Assembly: GCA_902777325.1 (NCBI GenBank)
Contig: CACYTH010000002.1
Location: 13,831 to 77,830 of the forward strand
Direction: 5' to 3'
DNA: 64,000 nt
From: an uncultured Coriobacteriaceae bacterium
GTDB lineage: Bacteria; Actinomycetota; Coriobacteriia; Coriobacteriales; Atopobiaceae
Part shown: in pieces, positions 41,729 to 51,064 of the stretch
Layout of the letters: each line of letters begins with the position of its first letter
How positions within the stretch are numbered: the stretch's first letter is position 1
Notes under the pieces: generated by a model
The model's input: only the letters and a program-made list of their open reading frames with translations
The model's database searches: none
What the model was told of the DNA's origin: nothing
Translations under genes and position numbers: made by a program

Positions 41729-42907
41729 CTAGAGCCCCTTGGGCACAGGTGGCAGACCGCTCGAGCGCGAGGTGCGGTCCGCCGTGGGCGTGGAGGTCTC
41801 ATGCGCAACCGGCGCCGAGGGGACGACGCCCGCCGGAATGGCCGAGGCAGCCTCGGGCACGGTGAGCGTCTCGAGGGGCCGGTAGTCAGATGCGGTCTGC
41901 GGCGTGGTAGGGACCGGTATCTCAAAGAGAGCCGCTTCCGCTGGTACCTCGCTAGGGGCAGCTCCCTCAATGGGAGTGAGCGGCGCCACGGGCAACTCGG
42001 AGGCCGCCTCAAGGGCCTGCGTCTGAGCCTGGGCCTGAGCAACCTCCCTCTCCATGAACGCCCCGCGCGTCACGTCCTGCCCACGGCGCAGCTCGAGGCC
42101 GCTCTTGATCACAAAGGGCAGGTACAGGGCAATGACGACCAGGTAGTACATGATGGTGGGCATCGCATCCTCACCTTGGACCACGTACTCGGTCTCGAGC
42201 GGCTCCCCAAACAGGGCAATGCTCGGCAGCACCAGCACGAAGTCGTCAAAGCCATGGAAGAGGCTCACGCCGCCAAGGCGGTGGGTCCGAAGCAGGATGA
42301 CGCAGAGCATGAAGGAGTACATGCCCGTCTGGCACATCTTGAGCAGCGCCTGAATGACGGACAGGCTGTCCACGAAGTCGGTGGTGACGTCTACGTGCGC
42401 AAAGCCAAAGAGCACAGACGTTATGACGATCGCACGCACGACGCCCTTGTGCGTGGAGCCCAGAAGGGCCAAGAGCCCGTTGAGGACGACGCCGCGAAAC
42501 ACCGTCTCCTCCATGACGCCGATGCCCACGCAGAGCACCGCCGTCTCGGCCAGGCGCACCGGCCAGTCGCTGGCAATGGGCGTGCCGTCCTCGAACGACC
42601 ACACCAGCTCGAGAATCATGAGGACGATCGATATGGCGATGCACCACCACCCGAAGCGGAAGGTGTAGGCCACATCGTCTCGCGATATGGACACCAGGCT
42701 CCTGCCACCCAAGAGCAGCACCATGGCAATTGCCGCCAATGACCCCAGGGTCTCAATCACAATGTCGGTCCACAGCGACTCATAGGGGATGTTCAGAAAG
42801 ACGACGACGAGAAAGGCGAGGACCTCCGCCACGACTATTGCGCCGAGAGCCAGCACCGCAAATAAAAACTTGATGCGTCCCTTGCGTGTCAGCGACTTCT
42901 CGTCCAT
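41729..42907 (-). CDS. CPBP family intramembrane metalloprotease with long proline-rich tail
   Basis: The 392-aa membrane protein has about seven to eight hydrophobic segments and the CPBP (Abi) motifs: EETVFRG in a transmembrane helix, FGFAHVD, and HGFDDFV. Family members cleave within the membrane (Rce1-like) or protect against bacteriocins. The last 115 residues (about 280-392) form an Ala/Pro/Glu-rich cytoplasmic tail not needed for the family fold, and are perhaps an interaction region. ATG 42907 follows GGAGGAACA. It is divergent from yaaA. Confidence 0.85.
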   Translation of the reverse strand: MDEKSLTRKGRIKFLFAVLALGAIVVAEVLAFLVVVFLNIPYESLWTDIVIETLGSLAAIAMVLLLGGRSLVSISRDDVAYTFRFGWWCIAISIVLMILELVWSFEDGTPIASDWPVRLAETAVLCVGIGVMEETVFRGVVLNGLLALLGSTHKGVVRAIVITSVLFGFAHVDVTTDFVDSLSVIQALLKMCQTGMYSFMLCVILLRTHRLGGVSLFHGFDDFVLVLPSIALFGEPLETEYVVQGEDAMPTIMYYLVVIALYLPFVIKSGLELRRGQDVTRGAFMEREVAQAQAQTQALEAASELPVAPLTPIEGAAPSEVPAEAALFEIPVPTTPQTASDYRPLETLTVPEAASAIPAGVVPSAPVAHETSTPTADRTSRSSGLPPVPKGL

Positions 42908-43058
42908 TGTTCCTCCGAAGCGACATTCGACCCGCGCGCCTTATGCGCCCTTCTCTACGGTACCCATTTTGGCACCGGTCCAACCCGTGCGCTAGCATAT
43001 CGCCAAGACGCGTACGCGCCTCCCGACCGCGCCGCGCCGGACAGAAGGAGCGACCCAC

Positions 43059-43835
43059 ATGAGCTTTGCGCTGATCGTATCGCCCGCAAAGAAGATGAAC
43101 GTGGTGGAAGGACCACCCGACGCCACGGCGCTGCCCCGCCTCATCGACCAGACAGAGCTCCTGCTCGAGCAGCTGCGCACGCTCAGCCTCGAGCAGGCCA
43201 AGGCGCTCTGGAAGTGCAGCGACCGGCTCGCCCGGCAGAACTACGAGCGTCTGGCCACAGCTGACCCACGCTCGGCCACGACTGCCGCGGCGATCGCCTA
43301 CGAGGGCATCCAGTACCAGCATCTGGCGGCCCACGTCCTCGACGAGGACGCCCTTGCCTACCTCAAGCAGCACCTGCGCATCCTCTCGGGCTTCTATGGG
43401 GTGCTCAACCCCCTCGACGCCGTGGTCCCCTACCGCCTCGAGATGCAGGCGCGTCTGGCCATGCCCGCACGCGGCGTGCGCCCGGCCACGCGCGACCTCT
43501 ACGCCTTCTGGGCGGACACGCTTGCCAAGGTCCTCGCCGAGAGCTTTGACACCGTCGTCAACGTCGCCTCCGTCGAGTACGCGAAGGCCGTGACCCCCTA
43601 CCTGCCAGGGCTCGGCGTGCGCATGCTCACCTGCCTGTTTGGCAGCGTCCGCGCATCCGATGGCAAGCTGGTCCAGCGCTCCACCGAGGCCAAGGCCGCC
43701 CGCGGAAGCTTTGTGCGCTGGTGCGCAGAGCAACACGTCGAGGACACCGAGGAGCTCATTGCGTTCGCCGACCGCGGCTACGCCTTCGACCAGGCCCGCA
43801 GCAGCGACGACACTCTCGTCTTCGTGCAGCAGTAA
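43059..43835 (+). CDS. yaaA: peroxide stress protein YaaA
   Basis: YaaA (DUF328) lowers free iron and protects DNA under H2O2 stress in E. coli. The 258-aa protein begins LIVSPAKKMNV and holds AIAYEGIQYQHL, ILSGFYGVLNPLDAVVPYRLEM, FWADTLAK and KAARGSFVRW, all family blocks. ATG 43059 follows AAGGAGCGACCC. It is alone between a divergent CPBP gene and a convergent DUF5052-like gene. The C-terminus ends in RGYAFDQARSSDDTLVFVQQ. Confidence 0.9.
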   Translation: MSFALIVSPAKKMNVVEGPPDATALPRLIDQTELLLEQLRTLSLEQAKALWKCSDRLARQNYERLATADPRSATTAAAIAYEGIQYQHLAAHVLDEDALAYLKQHLRILSGFYGVLNPLDAVVPYRLEMQARLAMPARGVRPATRDLYAFWADTLAKVLAESFDTVVNVASVEYAKAVTPYLPGLGVRMLTCLFGSVRASDGKLVQRSTEAKAARGSFVRWCAEQHVEDTEELIAFADRGYAFDQARSSDDTLVFVQQ

Positions 43836-43868
43836 AAAGCGCCCGGGCAGCGTCGAGGCTGCCCGGGC
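43836..43868 (-). terminator. intrinsic terminator shared by yaaA and the DUF5052-like gene
   Basis: GCCCGGGCAG (43841-43850) pairs with CTGCCCGGGC (43859-43868); the minus strand then reads GCTTTTTACT. It is a good terminator for the minus-strand gene and a hairpin for the yaaA transcript. Confidence 0.85.
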
Positions 43869-43891
43869 ACCATCACGCCTTGTCGTTCCAG

Positions 43892-44545
43892 CTAGTCTTC
43901 CAAGAGCTTGGTGTCGATGATCTGGAAGTTGGCCCGATGGATGTAGAGGGCCTTGTTGTCGATCATGAGCTTGGTGGTCTTGGGCAGGTCGGTCTTGACC
44001 TCCCAGTACACGTTGTTGCCGGAGTACGCGACGATGGGCTGGCCGGTCTGGGACTTGATGACCACCACGCGACTCTTGCCGAAGTAGTTCTTGTACTGGT
44101 TGAGCGTGTAGGAAAGCGAGGTTATGGTGAGCGGAGACCCGCCATGGCTCTCGATGAACTCAGGCGTTGTGAAGTCCAGCGCGGGCGTCAGGCCCTTCTC
44201 GGCAAAGATGCAGGTGTCGCCGCAGGTCTCCATCTCGCGCCCGTCGATGGTGATGGTGATCACGCTCGAGAGCTCCCACTGCTCGAAGGCGACGCCCGTC
44301 TCGGTGTAGCCCGATGTCTTGACCTTGTTGCCGCTCAGGTTGACGCGTTTGCCCGAGGTCTTGAGGGTCTGCTGGCCATAGTTGTCGTACGTGGTGATGA
44401 CGAAGGAGTTACCCACCAGGTCTCCCCTGAGCTCGCCTATCCGCGTGCTGCACCCAGGGACGTTCGAGGAGAACCACAGCACTCCGACGAGTGCCAGCAC
44501 CAGTGCGACGGCCCCGCCTATCGCGATCTTCTTCACCTTGCTCAC
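43892..44545 (-). CDS. DUF5052-like membrane-anchored protein
   Basis: The 217-aa protein starts with a basic residue cluster and a membrane anchor (about 8-28, AIGGAVALVLALVGVLWFSS) followed by CSTRIGELRGDLVGNSFVITTYDNYGQ, the characteristic N-terminus of DUF5052 proteins of Actinobacteria, then a beta-rich domain. The Cys after the anchor (VPGC) might be lipidated but the lipobox is poor. GTG 44545 is used since GGAGGAGG sits just upstream; a TTG at 44560 is inside the ribosome binding site. Function unknown. Confidence 0.65.
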   Translation of the reverse strand: MSKVKKIAIGGAVALVLALVGVLWFSSNVPGCSTRIGELRGDLVGNSFVITTYDNYGQQTLKTSGKRVNLSGNKVKTSGYTETGVAFEQWELSSVITITIDGREMETCGDTCIFAEKGLTPALDFTTPEFIESHGGSPLTITSLSYTLNQYKNYFGKSRVVVIKSQTGQPIVAYSGNNVYWEVKTDLPKTTKLMIDNKALYIHRANFQIIDTKLLED

Positions 44546-44750
44546 GGAAACCTCCTCCAACGGGTATCGGATGCATGGATTCTACCCTTAAGTGCAATCG
44601 CCTAGCCCAACGCGCCTTCAGCTTCTGGCTCGGATTGTCGTTGGTTCATAGGCTTTACGTGGTATCCGACAACGGAGAGTCCCTCTCACCTACAATGCGA
44701 ACGTTACACATTCGCCGCATAGGCAAAACGCTCCACATGAAGGGCTCCAC

Positions 44751-46934
44751 ATGTTCTCATTTTTAGCGGGACTCATTTTTCTCGCCGGACTTATCGCATA
44801 CATAGGTCTCACCTGCCGTTATGTCCTTACGCAGAAGTCTCTGCACGCACCCGTCTCGCGCGCGACCCTCATCTGGAACGCCCTCTTCGGCCTCGTTCTC
44901 GTCTGGCTTACCGTGTGGGGGTTCATCGGCCTCATCGATGGAGGCCCCTTCGCTCCCCTGGCACCGCTTGGCGTCGCCCCCGCCCTCGTTGCCCTCTCGC
45001 AGCTGACCCTTAGGCGAGAGCGCATCCATGCGCGTCTGGCCACGCTCGAGCCGCGACTGCGCCACCGTGCGGAGTGGGGCCTCATCCTTCTGTTCTGCGT
45101 GATCGCCCTCTTTACCATCGAGTGGCCGTGGAGCTGGGCCATCGGGCTCTTTGGTCCCACGTTCTGGTGGCTCGAGCTGACACTCATCTTGCTTGCCACG
45201 CTCTTCTTCTACCTCGTCGGACGTCGTCACGGCGAGGCGGCCTTCGTGTCGCTCGCCTTCTTTGCCTTCATCGGCGTCGCGCAGTACTTCGTGCGCAAGT
45301 TCAAGAACGCCGCGATCCTGCCCAACGACCTCCTCGTCCTGGGCACCGCGGCCGCCGTGGCCGAGCAGTACACCTACTCGTTCGACCCCAAGGCGGTCAC
45401 GGGCGTGGTCTTCATCATGGCCGGCGTCTGCGTGCTCTCGCTGCTGCATCCGAGCTGGTCGGTCCAACCGGACGACAAGCAGCGTGGCAACCTGCGCAAG
45501 GACGGCCTCATGGGCGTGGCCTCGGCACTGCTTTGCGCAGCCCTGGTGCTTGGCCCCAACTACATGAAGGTCTTCCAGGTGCAGATCATGTACTGGTACT
45601 CCATCAGCTACTACGAGAAGCAGGGCTTCCTGCCCACCTTCATCGCGGTCTGGCAGGACCTGCCCATCCACAAGCCCGACGACTACTCGACCGAGGCGGC
45701 CGAGCGGGCGACCGACAAGCTCGCCACTGCCTACGAGGAGGGCATTGGCGCCAGTGACGCACGCAAGCAGGCCGTCGAGCAGTTCGAGGAGATCAAGCCG
45801 AGCATCGTCGTGGTCATGAACGAGTCCTTTGCCGACCTGTCCGACCTCGACGGCATGCACTGCGGATACGAGGGCCCCCAGTTCTTCAACAGCATCGACG
45901 ATGCCCTCTACCGCGGCGAGCTCTTTGTCAACGTGCACGGTGGCGGAACCTGCAACACCGAATTCGAGTTCCTCACCGGCAACTCCCTCGGCTACATCGG
46001 AGCGGGCAAGTACCCATACTCCACCTTCGTGCTCGACCCGGTGGACAACCTGGCCCGCCAGATGGGCTCCCTGGGCTACACCACCACGGCCATGCACCCC
46101 AACTACGCCTCCAACTGGAACCGTAACAAGGTCTACGCGGGCTTCGGCTTTGACAGCTTCATGGACATCGAGGCCTTCGGCGGCATGCCCCAGCGCGGAC
46201 TCGACGGCCGCAAGAAGATGGAGACCCCCACGGGCGTGCCCATCTTCCACAGCGGCGTGTCCGACCAGGCAACCTATCAGGCGACCCTCGACCTGCTGGC
46301 CGCAGACGAGGCACCGCAGTTCGTCTTCGACGTGACCATGCAGAACCATGGCTCGTACAACCAGAACAACATCCCCGAGGACAAGCTCACGCACTACTAC
46401 CCCACGGGCACCTACGAGAACCCGGGCTTTGCCGAGACGCCCGAGCGGCTGAACGAGTACCTCTCCTGCATCGAGGAGTCCGACCGCGCGCTCGAGTGGT
46501 TTGTCGACGAGCTCAAGAAGCTCGACCGCCCCGTGGTCCTGGTCTTCTTTGGCGACCATCAGCCCTCGATGACACCCGACTACAATGACGCCTGGTACAC
46601 CAACGAGGACGACCTCACCCACTCGCAGCGCGTCTATCACGCCGAGTACGTCATGTGGGCCAACTACGACGTGGCCGGCAACAGCCAGACCAGCACCGAG
46701 CGCGCCATCAGCCCCGACGCGCTTGCCAGCACCCTGCTCAACGCCATCGGAGCGCCGGTCAGCCGCTATCAGGAGGCCCAGCTCGCCGTCAACCAGGACA
46801 TTATCGCCACCAACCTGCACGGGTACCTCGGGGCCGACGGCACCTGGTACACGCCGGAGGGCGAGAGCCCCTATCGCAGCCTCTACGACGAGATGGCGCT
46901 GGTCGAGTACCTCAACTTTGCCGAGCAGCTCTAG
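44751..46934 (+). CDS. LTA synthase-like phosphoglycerol transferase (sulfatase fold)
   Basis: The 727-aa membrane enzyme has about six N-terminal transmembrane segments (residues 1-270) and an extracellular alkaline-phosphatase-fold domain (about 345-700). Visible active-site elements are the Mn2+-binding Glu in VVVMNESFADLSD, the catalytic Thr in GGGTCNTEFEFLTG, and the distal FFGDHQPS with Asp-His. It should move glycerol-phosphate from phosphatidylglycerol onto an envelope polymer, as LtaS does. ATG 44751 has GAAGGGC. A GH5 gene starts 7 bp after its stop. Confidence 0.85.
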   Translation: MFSFLAGLIFLAGLIAYIGLTCRYVLTQKSLHAPVSRATLIWNALFGLVLVWLTVWGFIGLIDGGPFAPLAPLGVAPALVALSQLTLRRERIHARLATLEPRLRHRAEWGLILLFCVIALFTIEWPWSWAIGLFGPTFWWLELTLILLATLFFYLVGRRHGEAAFVSLAFFAFIGVAQYFVRKFKNAAILPNDLLVLGTAAAVAEQYTYSFDPKAVTGVVFIMAGVCVLSLLHPSWSVQPDDKQRGNLRKDGLMGVASALLCAALVLGPNYMKVFQVQIMYWYSISYYEKQGFLPTFIAVWQDLPIHKPDDYSTEAAERATDKLATAYEEGIGASDARKQAVEQFEEIKPSIVVVMNESFADLSDLDGMHCGYEGPQFFNSIDDALYRGELFVNVHGGGTCNTEFEFLTGNSLGYIGAGKYPYSTFVLDPVDNLARQMGSLGYTTTAMHPNYASNWNRNKVYAGFGFDSFMDIEAFGGMPQRGLDGRKKMETPTGVPIFHSGVSDQATYQATLDLLAADEAPQFVFDVTMQNHGSYNQNNIPEDKLTHYYPTGTYENPGFAETPERLNEYLSCIEESDRALEWFVDELKKLDRPVVLVFFGDHQPSMTPDYNDAWYTNEDDLTHSQRVYHAEYVMWANYDVAGNSQTSTERAISPDALASTLLNAIGAPVSRYQEAQLAVNQDIIATNLHGYLGADGTWYTPEGESPYRSLYDEMALVEYLNFAEQL

Positions 46935-46941
46935 GGTCGCC

Positions 46942-48036
46942 ATGACGCGCGCACCGGAACCGATACGCGGAGTCAACCTCGGCAACTGGCTCGTGCTCGA
47001 ACGCTGGATGGAGTCGGACAGCGCACCCGGCCCCTTTGCCGGCACTGTCGCAGACGACGAGAAGGGCCTGCGCAAGGAGCTTTCCGCCAGCGACCTTTCG
47101 GACAGGCTCGCCGCGCATCGCGCCAGCTACGTCACGCGCGACACCTTTGCCTGGCTCGAGCGCAACAGGTGCAACCTCGTGCGCCTCCCCGTGCCCTTCT
47201 TCGTCTTTGGGGACGACACGCACGAGAGCTGCATCGATCACGTGGACCACGCCATGGACTGGGCCGCCGAGTGGGGCATCCCCGTGCTCATCGACCTGCA
47301 CACCGTCCCCGGCGGACAGAACGGCTTTGACAACGGCGGGGCAAGCGGACTCTGCACCTGGCACCACACCTCCCTGCAGGTACGCCAGACCCTCGCCGTG
47401 CTGGAGCAGCTCGCGCTGCGCTACGCCAACCACCCTGCCCTCTTTGGCATGGAGCCCATGAACGAGCCGGCCAGCAGGCGCATCTTTGCCCAGAGCATGA
47501 GACGCTACGGGGCGGATCACCCCAACCGCGTCGAGCGATCCACCCCCATCCCCCACGGCGTTCTCGCGCAGTTCTACCTGCTGGCATACGAACGCCTGCG
47601 CCCCATCCTCGGGCCCGACGTGCCCCTCGTCTTCCACGACCAGTTTGAGCTGGGGGCGTGGGACCACTTCATGCCGGCCAAGCGCTACCAGAACGTCTGG
47701 ATCGACACGCACCAGTATGTGGGCACCTTCGTGCGCGCCACCCGTCTCACCAGCCTCCGTGCACACGTGGCCGCGGCGCGCGCCACTGGCCTGCGCATCG
47801 CACGCGCAAGCCGCCATCACCCCGTGCTCGTGGGCGAGTGGTCGCTGGCAAACAACCTCAAGGGGCTCAAGGACGCCAGCGGGCAGGAGCGCGACCGCAT
47901 CATGCGCGTCTACGCCACCGAGCAGATGAGGGCCTTCGAGAGGGGGCGGGGCGGATGCTTCTGGGCGCTTCGCAACGGGCGCTACGACACCTGGAGCCTC
48001 GAGGCGTCCATAGCGCACGGCTGGATCGAGCTCTAG
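46942..48036 (+). CDS. glycoside hydrolase family 5 protein
   Basis: The 364-aa protein matches GH5 exo-1,3-beta-glucanase-type enzymes: IRGVNLGNWLVLERWM at the N-terminus, NLVRLPVPFFVFG, PVLIDLHTVPGGQNGFDNGG, acid/base Glu in MEPMNEPAS (about residue 174) and nucleophile Glu in VLVGEWSL (about 298). There is no signal peptide or membrane segment, so it should act in the cytosol on imported or internal glucosides. It is translationally linked to the LTA-synthase-like gene. A role in processing an envelope glycolipid is possible but unproven. Confidence 0.88.
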   Translation: MTRAPEPIRGVNLGNWLVLERWMESDSAPGPFAGTVADDEKGLRKELSASDLSDRLAAHRASYVTRDTFAWLERNRCNLVRLPVPFFVFGDDTHESCIDHVDHAMDWAAEWGIPVLIDLHTVPGGQNGFDNGGASGLCTWHHTSLQVRQTLAVLEQLALRYANHPALFGMEPMNEPASRRIFAQSMRRYGADHPNRVERSTPIPHGVLAQFYLLAYERLRPILGPDVPLVFHDQFELGAWDHFMPAKRYQNVWIDTHQYVGTFVRATRLTSLRAHVAAARATGLRIARASRHHPVLVGEWSLANNLKGLKDASGQERDRIMRVYATEQMRAFERGRGGCFWALRNGRYDTWSLEASIAHGWIEL

Positions 48037-48192
48037 GCCCTCCCTGATGCATATGCGTATCTGACGTGCTGTTTTCAAGCCGTGACGATTGCATCCATCT
48101 TGCAAAACCCTGCACAATGAATACTCACGTAGGGTATTATCTTTCCGCACACGTCTTTATGGGACTATTGAAAGCATTCATTGGAGTCACGC

Positions 48193-49671
48193 GTGGCAGT
48201 TAGCACAGACACCACCTCACAGAGCACGGGTAGCGCCACAGGTGCTTCGGGCATGGCTCCCGCCACCTCCTGGAGCGGTCCGGTCAAGAGCGCCAGGCGC
48301 AAGCGTCGCTTCGTCATCCGCACCGCCGTCATTGCCACCCTGCTTGCAGCCTATGCCAGCGGCATCTGGTACTTCTCAAGTCACTTTACCCCCGGTACCA
48401 CCGTCGATGGCGTCGACGCGAGCGGCATGACCACCGACCAGCTGGCCGAGGCGATCCAGGAGCGCGCCGCCTCCTACGAACAGCACGTCACCAACGACAA
48501 TGGCTTCGACCTCACCGTCACCGCCGAGGACATCGGGCTCTCCACCGAGGGCACCCAGGTTGCAAACGAGGCCCTCGCGCGCACCAACCCGGCACTCTGG
48601 CTCCCCTACCTGGTCTCGCCCAAGCACATGCTCATCGATGCCCACCTCCAGAGCAACGACGAGGCCCTCACCGCCATCGTCGAGGGCGCCGTGGCGGACT
48701 TCAACAAGGACGCCGAGCAGCCCACCAACGCCAAGGCCGCCTACGACGACGAGACCAAGTCGTTTGTGGTCGTCCCCGAGTCGATCGGCACCGCGCTCGA
48801 CGCCGGCAAGATCGTCGAGAAGGTCACGGTCGCCTGCCGCGAGCTGAGCCCCGACGTCACCCTGGACGACAGCGTGCTCCTGCAGCCCACGGTCGACTCC
48901 AAGAACGAGACGCTCACCGCCTCCGTCGAGAAGGCAAACGGCATGATCGCCAACGAGATCAACGTCGTGTGCGACGGCGAGACGGTCGCCACCATCGACA
49001 AGCCGACCATCACCAGCTGGATCAGCTTCAACGACGAGAACGAGGTCGTTGTCGATGGCGTCACCAAGTGGGTGGAGGCCAACGACGCCATCAAGGAGGC
49101 CGGCAACGCAAGCGACGAGGAGCACGTCTGGGCCCTCAACGCCGACGAGACCTCTACTGACATCCACCGCGTGCTCAAGCGCCAGCCGGGCACTGATGCC
49201 GAGGTCAAGCGCACCGTCATCGAGACCAAGCCGGTCGCGACCCCGGGCGCCAAGGAGCGCGGGCGTCACATCGACGTCAACCTCACCACGCAGTTCGTGC
49301 GCTTCTATGACGAGAACGGCAAGGTGATCTGGGACTCCTACTGCGTGTCCGGCGGCTGGGACACCGAGTACCAGGAGATGCACTCCACGCCGACGGGCAC
49401 CTTTGCCATCGAGGCCAAGGAGACCAACCGCACTCTTGTCGGTGCGGACCGCAACGGGGACAACAAGCCCGACTACGAGTCCTTCGTCAACTACTGGATG
49501 CCCTTCCTCAACTACGACTACGGCTTCCATGACGCCACCTGGCGCGCCGAGTTTGGCGGCGACATCCGCTACTGGTGGGGCAGCCACGGCTGCATCAACC
49601 TGCCGTACGAGAAGGCCGAGCAGCTCTACGGCCTCATCAACGTGGGCGACACTGTCTACATTCACGAGTAA
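48193..49671 (+). CDS. L,D-transpeptidase with peptidoglycan-binding domains
   Basis: The 492-aa protein has a Thr/Ser-rich cytoplasmic N-terminus, a membrane anchor (about 41-62, RTAVIATLLAAYASGIWYF), repeated PG_binding_4-type domains (about 65-330; DGVDASGMT begins the first) and a C-terminal YkuD domain (about 355-492) with catalytic His and Cys in GSHGCINLP. YkuD enzymes make 3-3 crosslinks or attach proteins to peptidoglycan. The start is GTG 48193 with GGAG eight bases before; TTG 48181 is less likely. A terminator follows at once. Confidence 0.9.
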   Translation: MAVSTDTTSQSTGSATGASGMAPATSWSGPVKSARRKRRFVIRTAVIATLLAAYASGIWYFSSHFTPGTTVDGVDASGMTTDQLAEAIQERAASYEQHVTNDNGFDLTVTAEDIGLSTEGTQVANEALARTNPALWLPYLVSPKHMLIDAHLQSNDEALTAIVEGAVADFNKDAEQPTNAKAAYDDETKSFVVVPESIGTALDAGKIVEKVTVACRELSPDVTLDDSVLLQPTVDSKNETLTASVEKANGMIANEINVVCDGETVATIDKPTITSWISFNDENEVVVDGVTKWVEANDAIKEAGNASDEEHVWALNADETSTDIHRVLKRQPGTDAEVKRTVIETKPVATPGAKERGRHIDVNLTTQFVRFYDENGKVIWDSYCVSGGWDTEYQEMHSTPTGTFAIEAKETNRTLVGADRNGDNKPDYESFVNYWMPFLNYDYGFHDATWRAEFGGDIRYWWGSHGCINLPYEKAEQLYGLINVGDTVYIHE

Positions 49672-49680
49672 CGCAGCATC

Positions 49681-49712
49681 GGTCCGCTCGCCTTTGGCGG
49701 GCGGACCGTTTT
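49681..49712 (+). terminator. intrinsic terminator of the L,D-transpeptidase gene
   Basis: GGTCCGC and GCGGACC pair (with further G-C pairs inward) and GTTTT follows, 9 bp after the stop. Confidence 0.85.
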
Positions 49713-49822
49713 ACTAGCACATCACATGCCATTGGCGCAAGTGCCATGCCAGCAAAGATGTTCGTTTTTTCCGCAGACGTTATACAGAAGGCATCCACAA
49801 ACGTAATAACTAGGTAAACCGG

Positions 49823-49872
49823 CGCCCTCATTTGGGGGCGCTTCACCCTGCCAATACTAGAATGGGCAGGCA
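49823..49872 (+). promoter_or_regulatory. two hairpins in the serC leader
   Basis: GCGCCC...GGGCGC (about 49823-49842) and CCTGCC...GGCAGG (about 49847-49872) lie in series 30-80 bp before the serC start. Neither has a T-run. They could form an attenuator or stabiliser; no known riboswitch consensus is visible. Confidence 0.4.
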
Positions 49873-49900
49873 AGTTAAACGACCTGAAAGGTTGAGACAC

Positions 49901-50992
49901 ATGAGCAGAGTCTATAACTTCTCCGCTGGCCCGGCAGTGCTGCCCGAGGCAGTCCTCAAGGAAGCCGCCGACGAGATGCTCGACTACCGCGGCTGCGGCA
50001 TGAGCGTCAACGAGATGAGCCATCGCTCTCAGATGTTCCAGGACATCATCGACGAGGCTGAGGCCGACCTGCGCGACCTTATGGGCATTCCCTCCAACTA
50101 CAAGGTTCTCTTCCTGCAGGGTGGCGCCCACCAGCAGTTTGCCGCCATCCCGCTGAACCTCTGCAAGCTCCCGGGTGCCTCCGGCAAGGCAGACTACATC
50201 AACACCGGCATGTGGTCCAAGAAGGCCCTGGCCGAGGCAAAGCGCTTCATCGACGCCCAGGAGATCGCCACCAGCGCCGACAAGACCTTCTCCTACATCC
50301 CCGACTGCTCCGACCTGCCCGTGCGCGAGGATGCCGACTACGTCTACATCTGCGAGAACAACACCATCTACGGCACCGTCTACCACGAGCTGCCCAACAC
50401 CAAGGGCAAGGTCCTCGTCTCCGACGTGAGCTCGATGTTCCTCTCCCAGCCGGTCGACGTCACCAAGTACGGCGTCATCTACGGCGGCGTGCAGAAGAAC
50501 GTCGGCCCCGCCGGCCTGGCCATCGTCGTGGTGCGCGAGGACCTCATCCCCGAGGACGACCTCGCCGACGTGCCCATCATGATGCAGTGGCGCCCGCAGG
50601 TTAACGCCAACTCGCTCTACAACACCCCCAACTGCTGGTCCATCTACATGTGCGGCAAGGTCTTCAAGTGGCTCAAGTCGCAGGGTGGCCTCGAGGGCAT
50701 CTACCAGCACAACCTCGCCAAGGCCCAGGTGCTCTACGACTACCTCGACTCCTCCGAGCTGTTCAAGGGCACCGTCCGCAAGGAGGACCGCTCCCTCATG
50801 AACGTGCCCTTCGTCACCGGCGACACCGACCTTGACGCGCTCTTCGTCAAGGAGTCCAAGGCCGCGGGCCTTGAGAACCTCAAGGGCCATCGCTCGGTTG
50901 GCGGCATGCGCGCCTCCATCTACAACGCGATGCCCATCGAGGGCGTCGAGGCCCTCGTTGCCTTCATGAAGGACTTCGAGGCTAAGCACTAG
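49901..50992 (+). CDS. serC: phosphoserine aminotransferase
   Basis: SerC transaminates 3-phosphohydroxypyruvate to phosphoserine with PLP. The 363-aa protein has RVYNFSAGPAVLPEAVLKEA, LFLQGGAHQQFAAIPLNL (substrate/PLP loop), YICENNTIYGT, and the PLP-binding Lys in YGGVQKNVGPAG, all family marks, and ends near RASIYNAMPIEGVEALVAFM. ATG 49901 follows GAAAGGTTGAGACAC. It is followed by a hairpin and then two serA genes, so the locus encodes the first two steps of serine synthesis. No serB is present. Confidence 0.95.
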   Translation: MSRVYNFSAGPAVLPEAVLKEAADEMLDYRGCGMSVNEMSHRSQMFQDIIDEAEADLRDLMGIPSNYKVLFLQGGAHQQFAAIPLNLCKLPGASGKADYINTGMWSKKALAEAKRFIDAQEIATSADKTFSYIPDCSDLPVREDADYVYICENNTIYGTVYHELPNTKGKVLVSDVSSMFLSQPVDVTKYGVIYGGVQKNVGPAGLAIVVVREDLIPEDDLADVPIMMQWRPQVNANSLYNTPNCWSIYMCGKVFKWLKSQGGLEGIYQHNLAKAQVLYDYLDSSELFKGTVRKEDRSLMNVPFVTGDTDLDALFVKESKAAGLENLKGHRSVGGMRASIYNAMPIEGVEALVAFMKDFEAKH

Positions 50993-51006
50993 CACGGTCA
51001 CCGTCA

Positions 51007-51046
51007 CCAGGAGCAGGAGGGGTCACCTTTCTGCTCCTGGTCTTTT
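51007..51046 (+). terminator. intrinsic terminator or attenuator between serC and serA
   Basis: CCAGGAGCAG and CTGCTCCTGG pair perfectly (10 bp) around 14 nt, followed by TCTTTT. It sits 15 bp after serC and 18 bp before the serA start, so it would set the SerC:SerA ratio or act as an attenuator. Confidence 0.8.
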
Positions 51047-51064
51047 AACGATAAGGAATCCGCT

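Noticed and set aside
49713-49900. Possible T-box or serine-responsive riboswitch ahead of serC
   Set aside because: No T-box sequence, specifier loop or known riboswitch consensus; only two simple hairpins.
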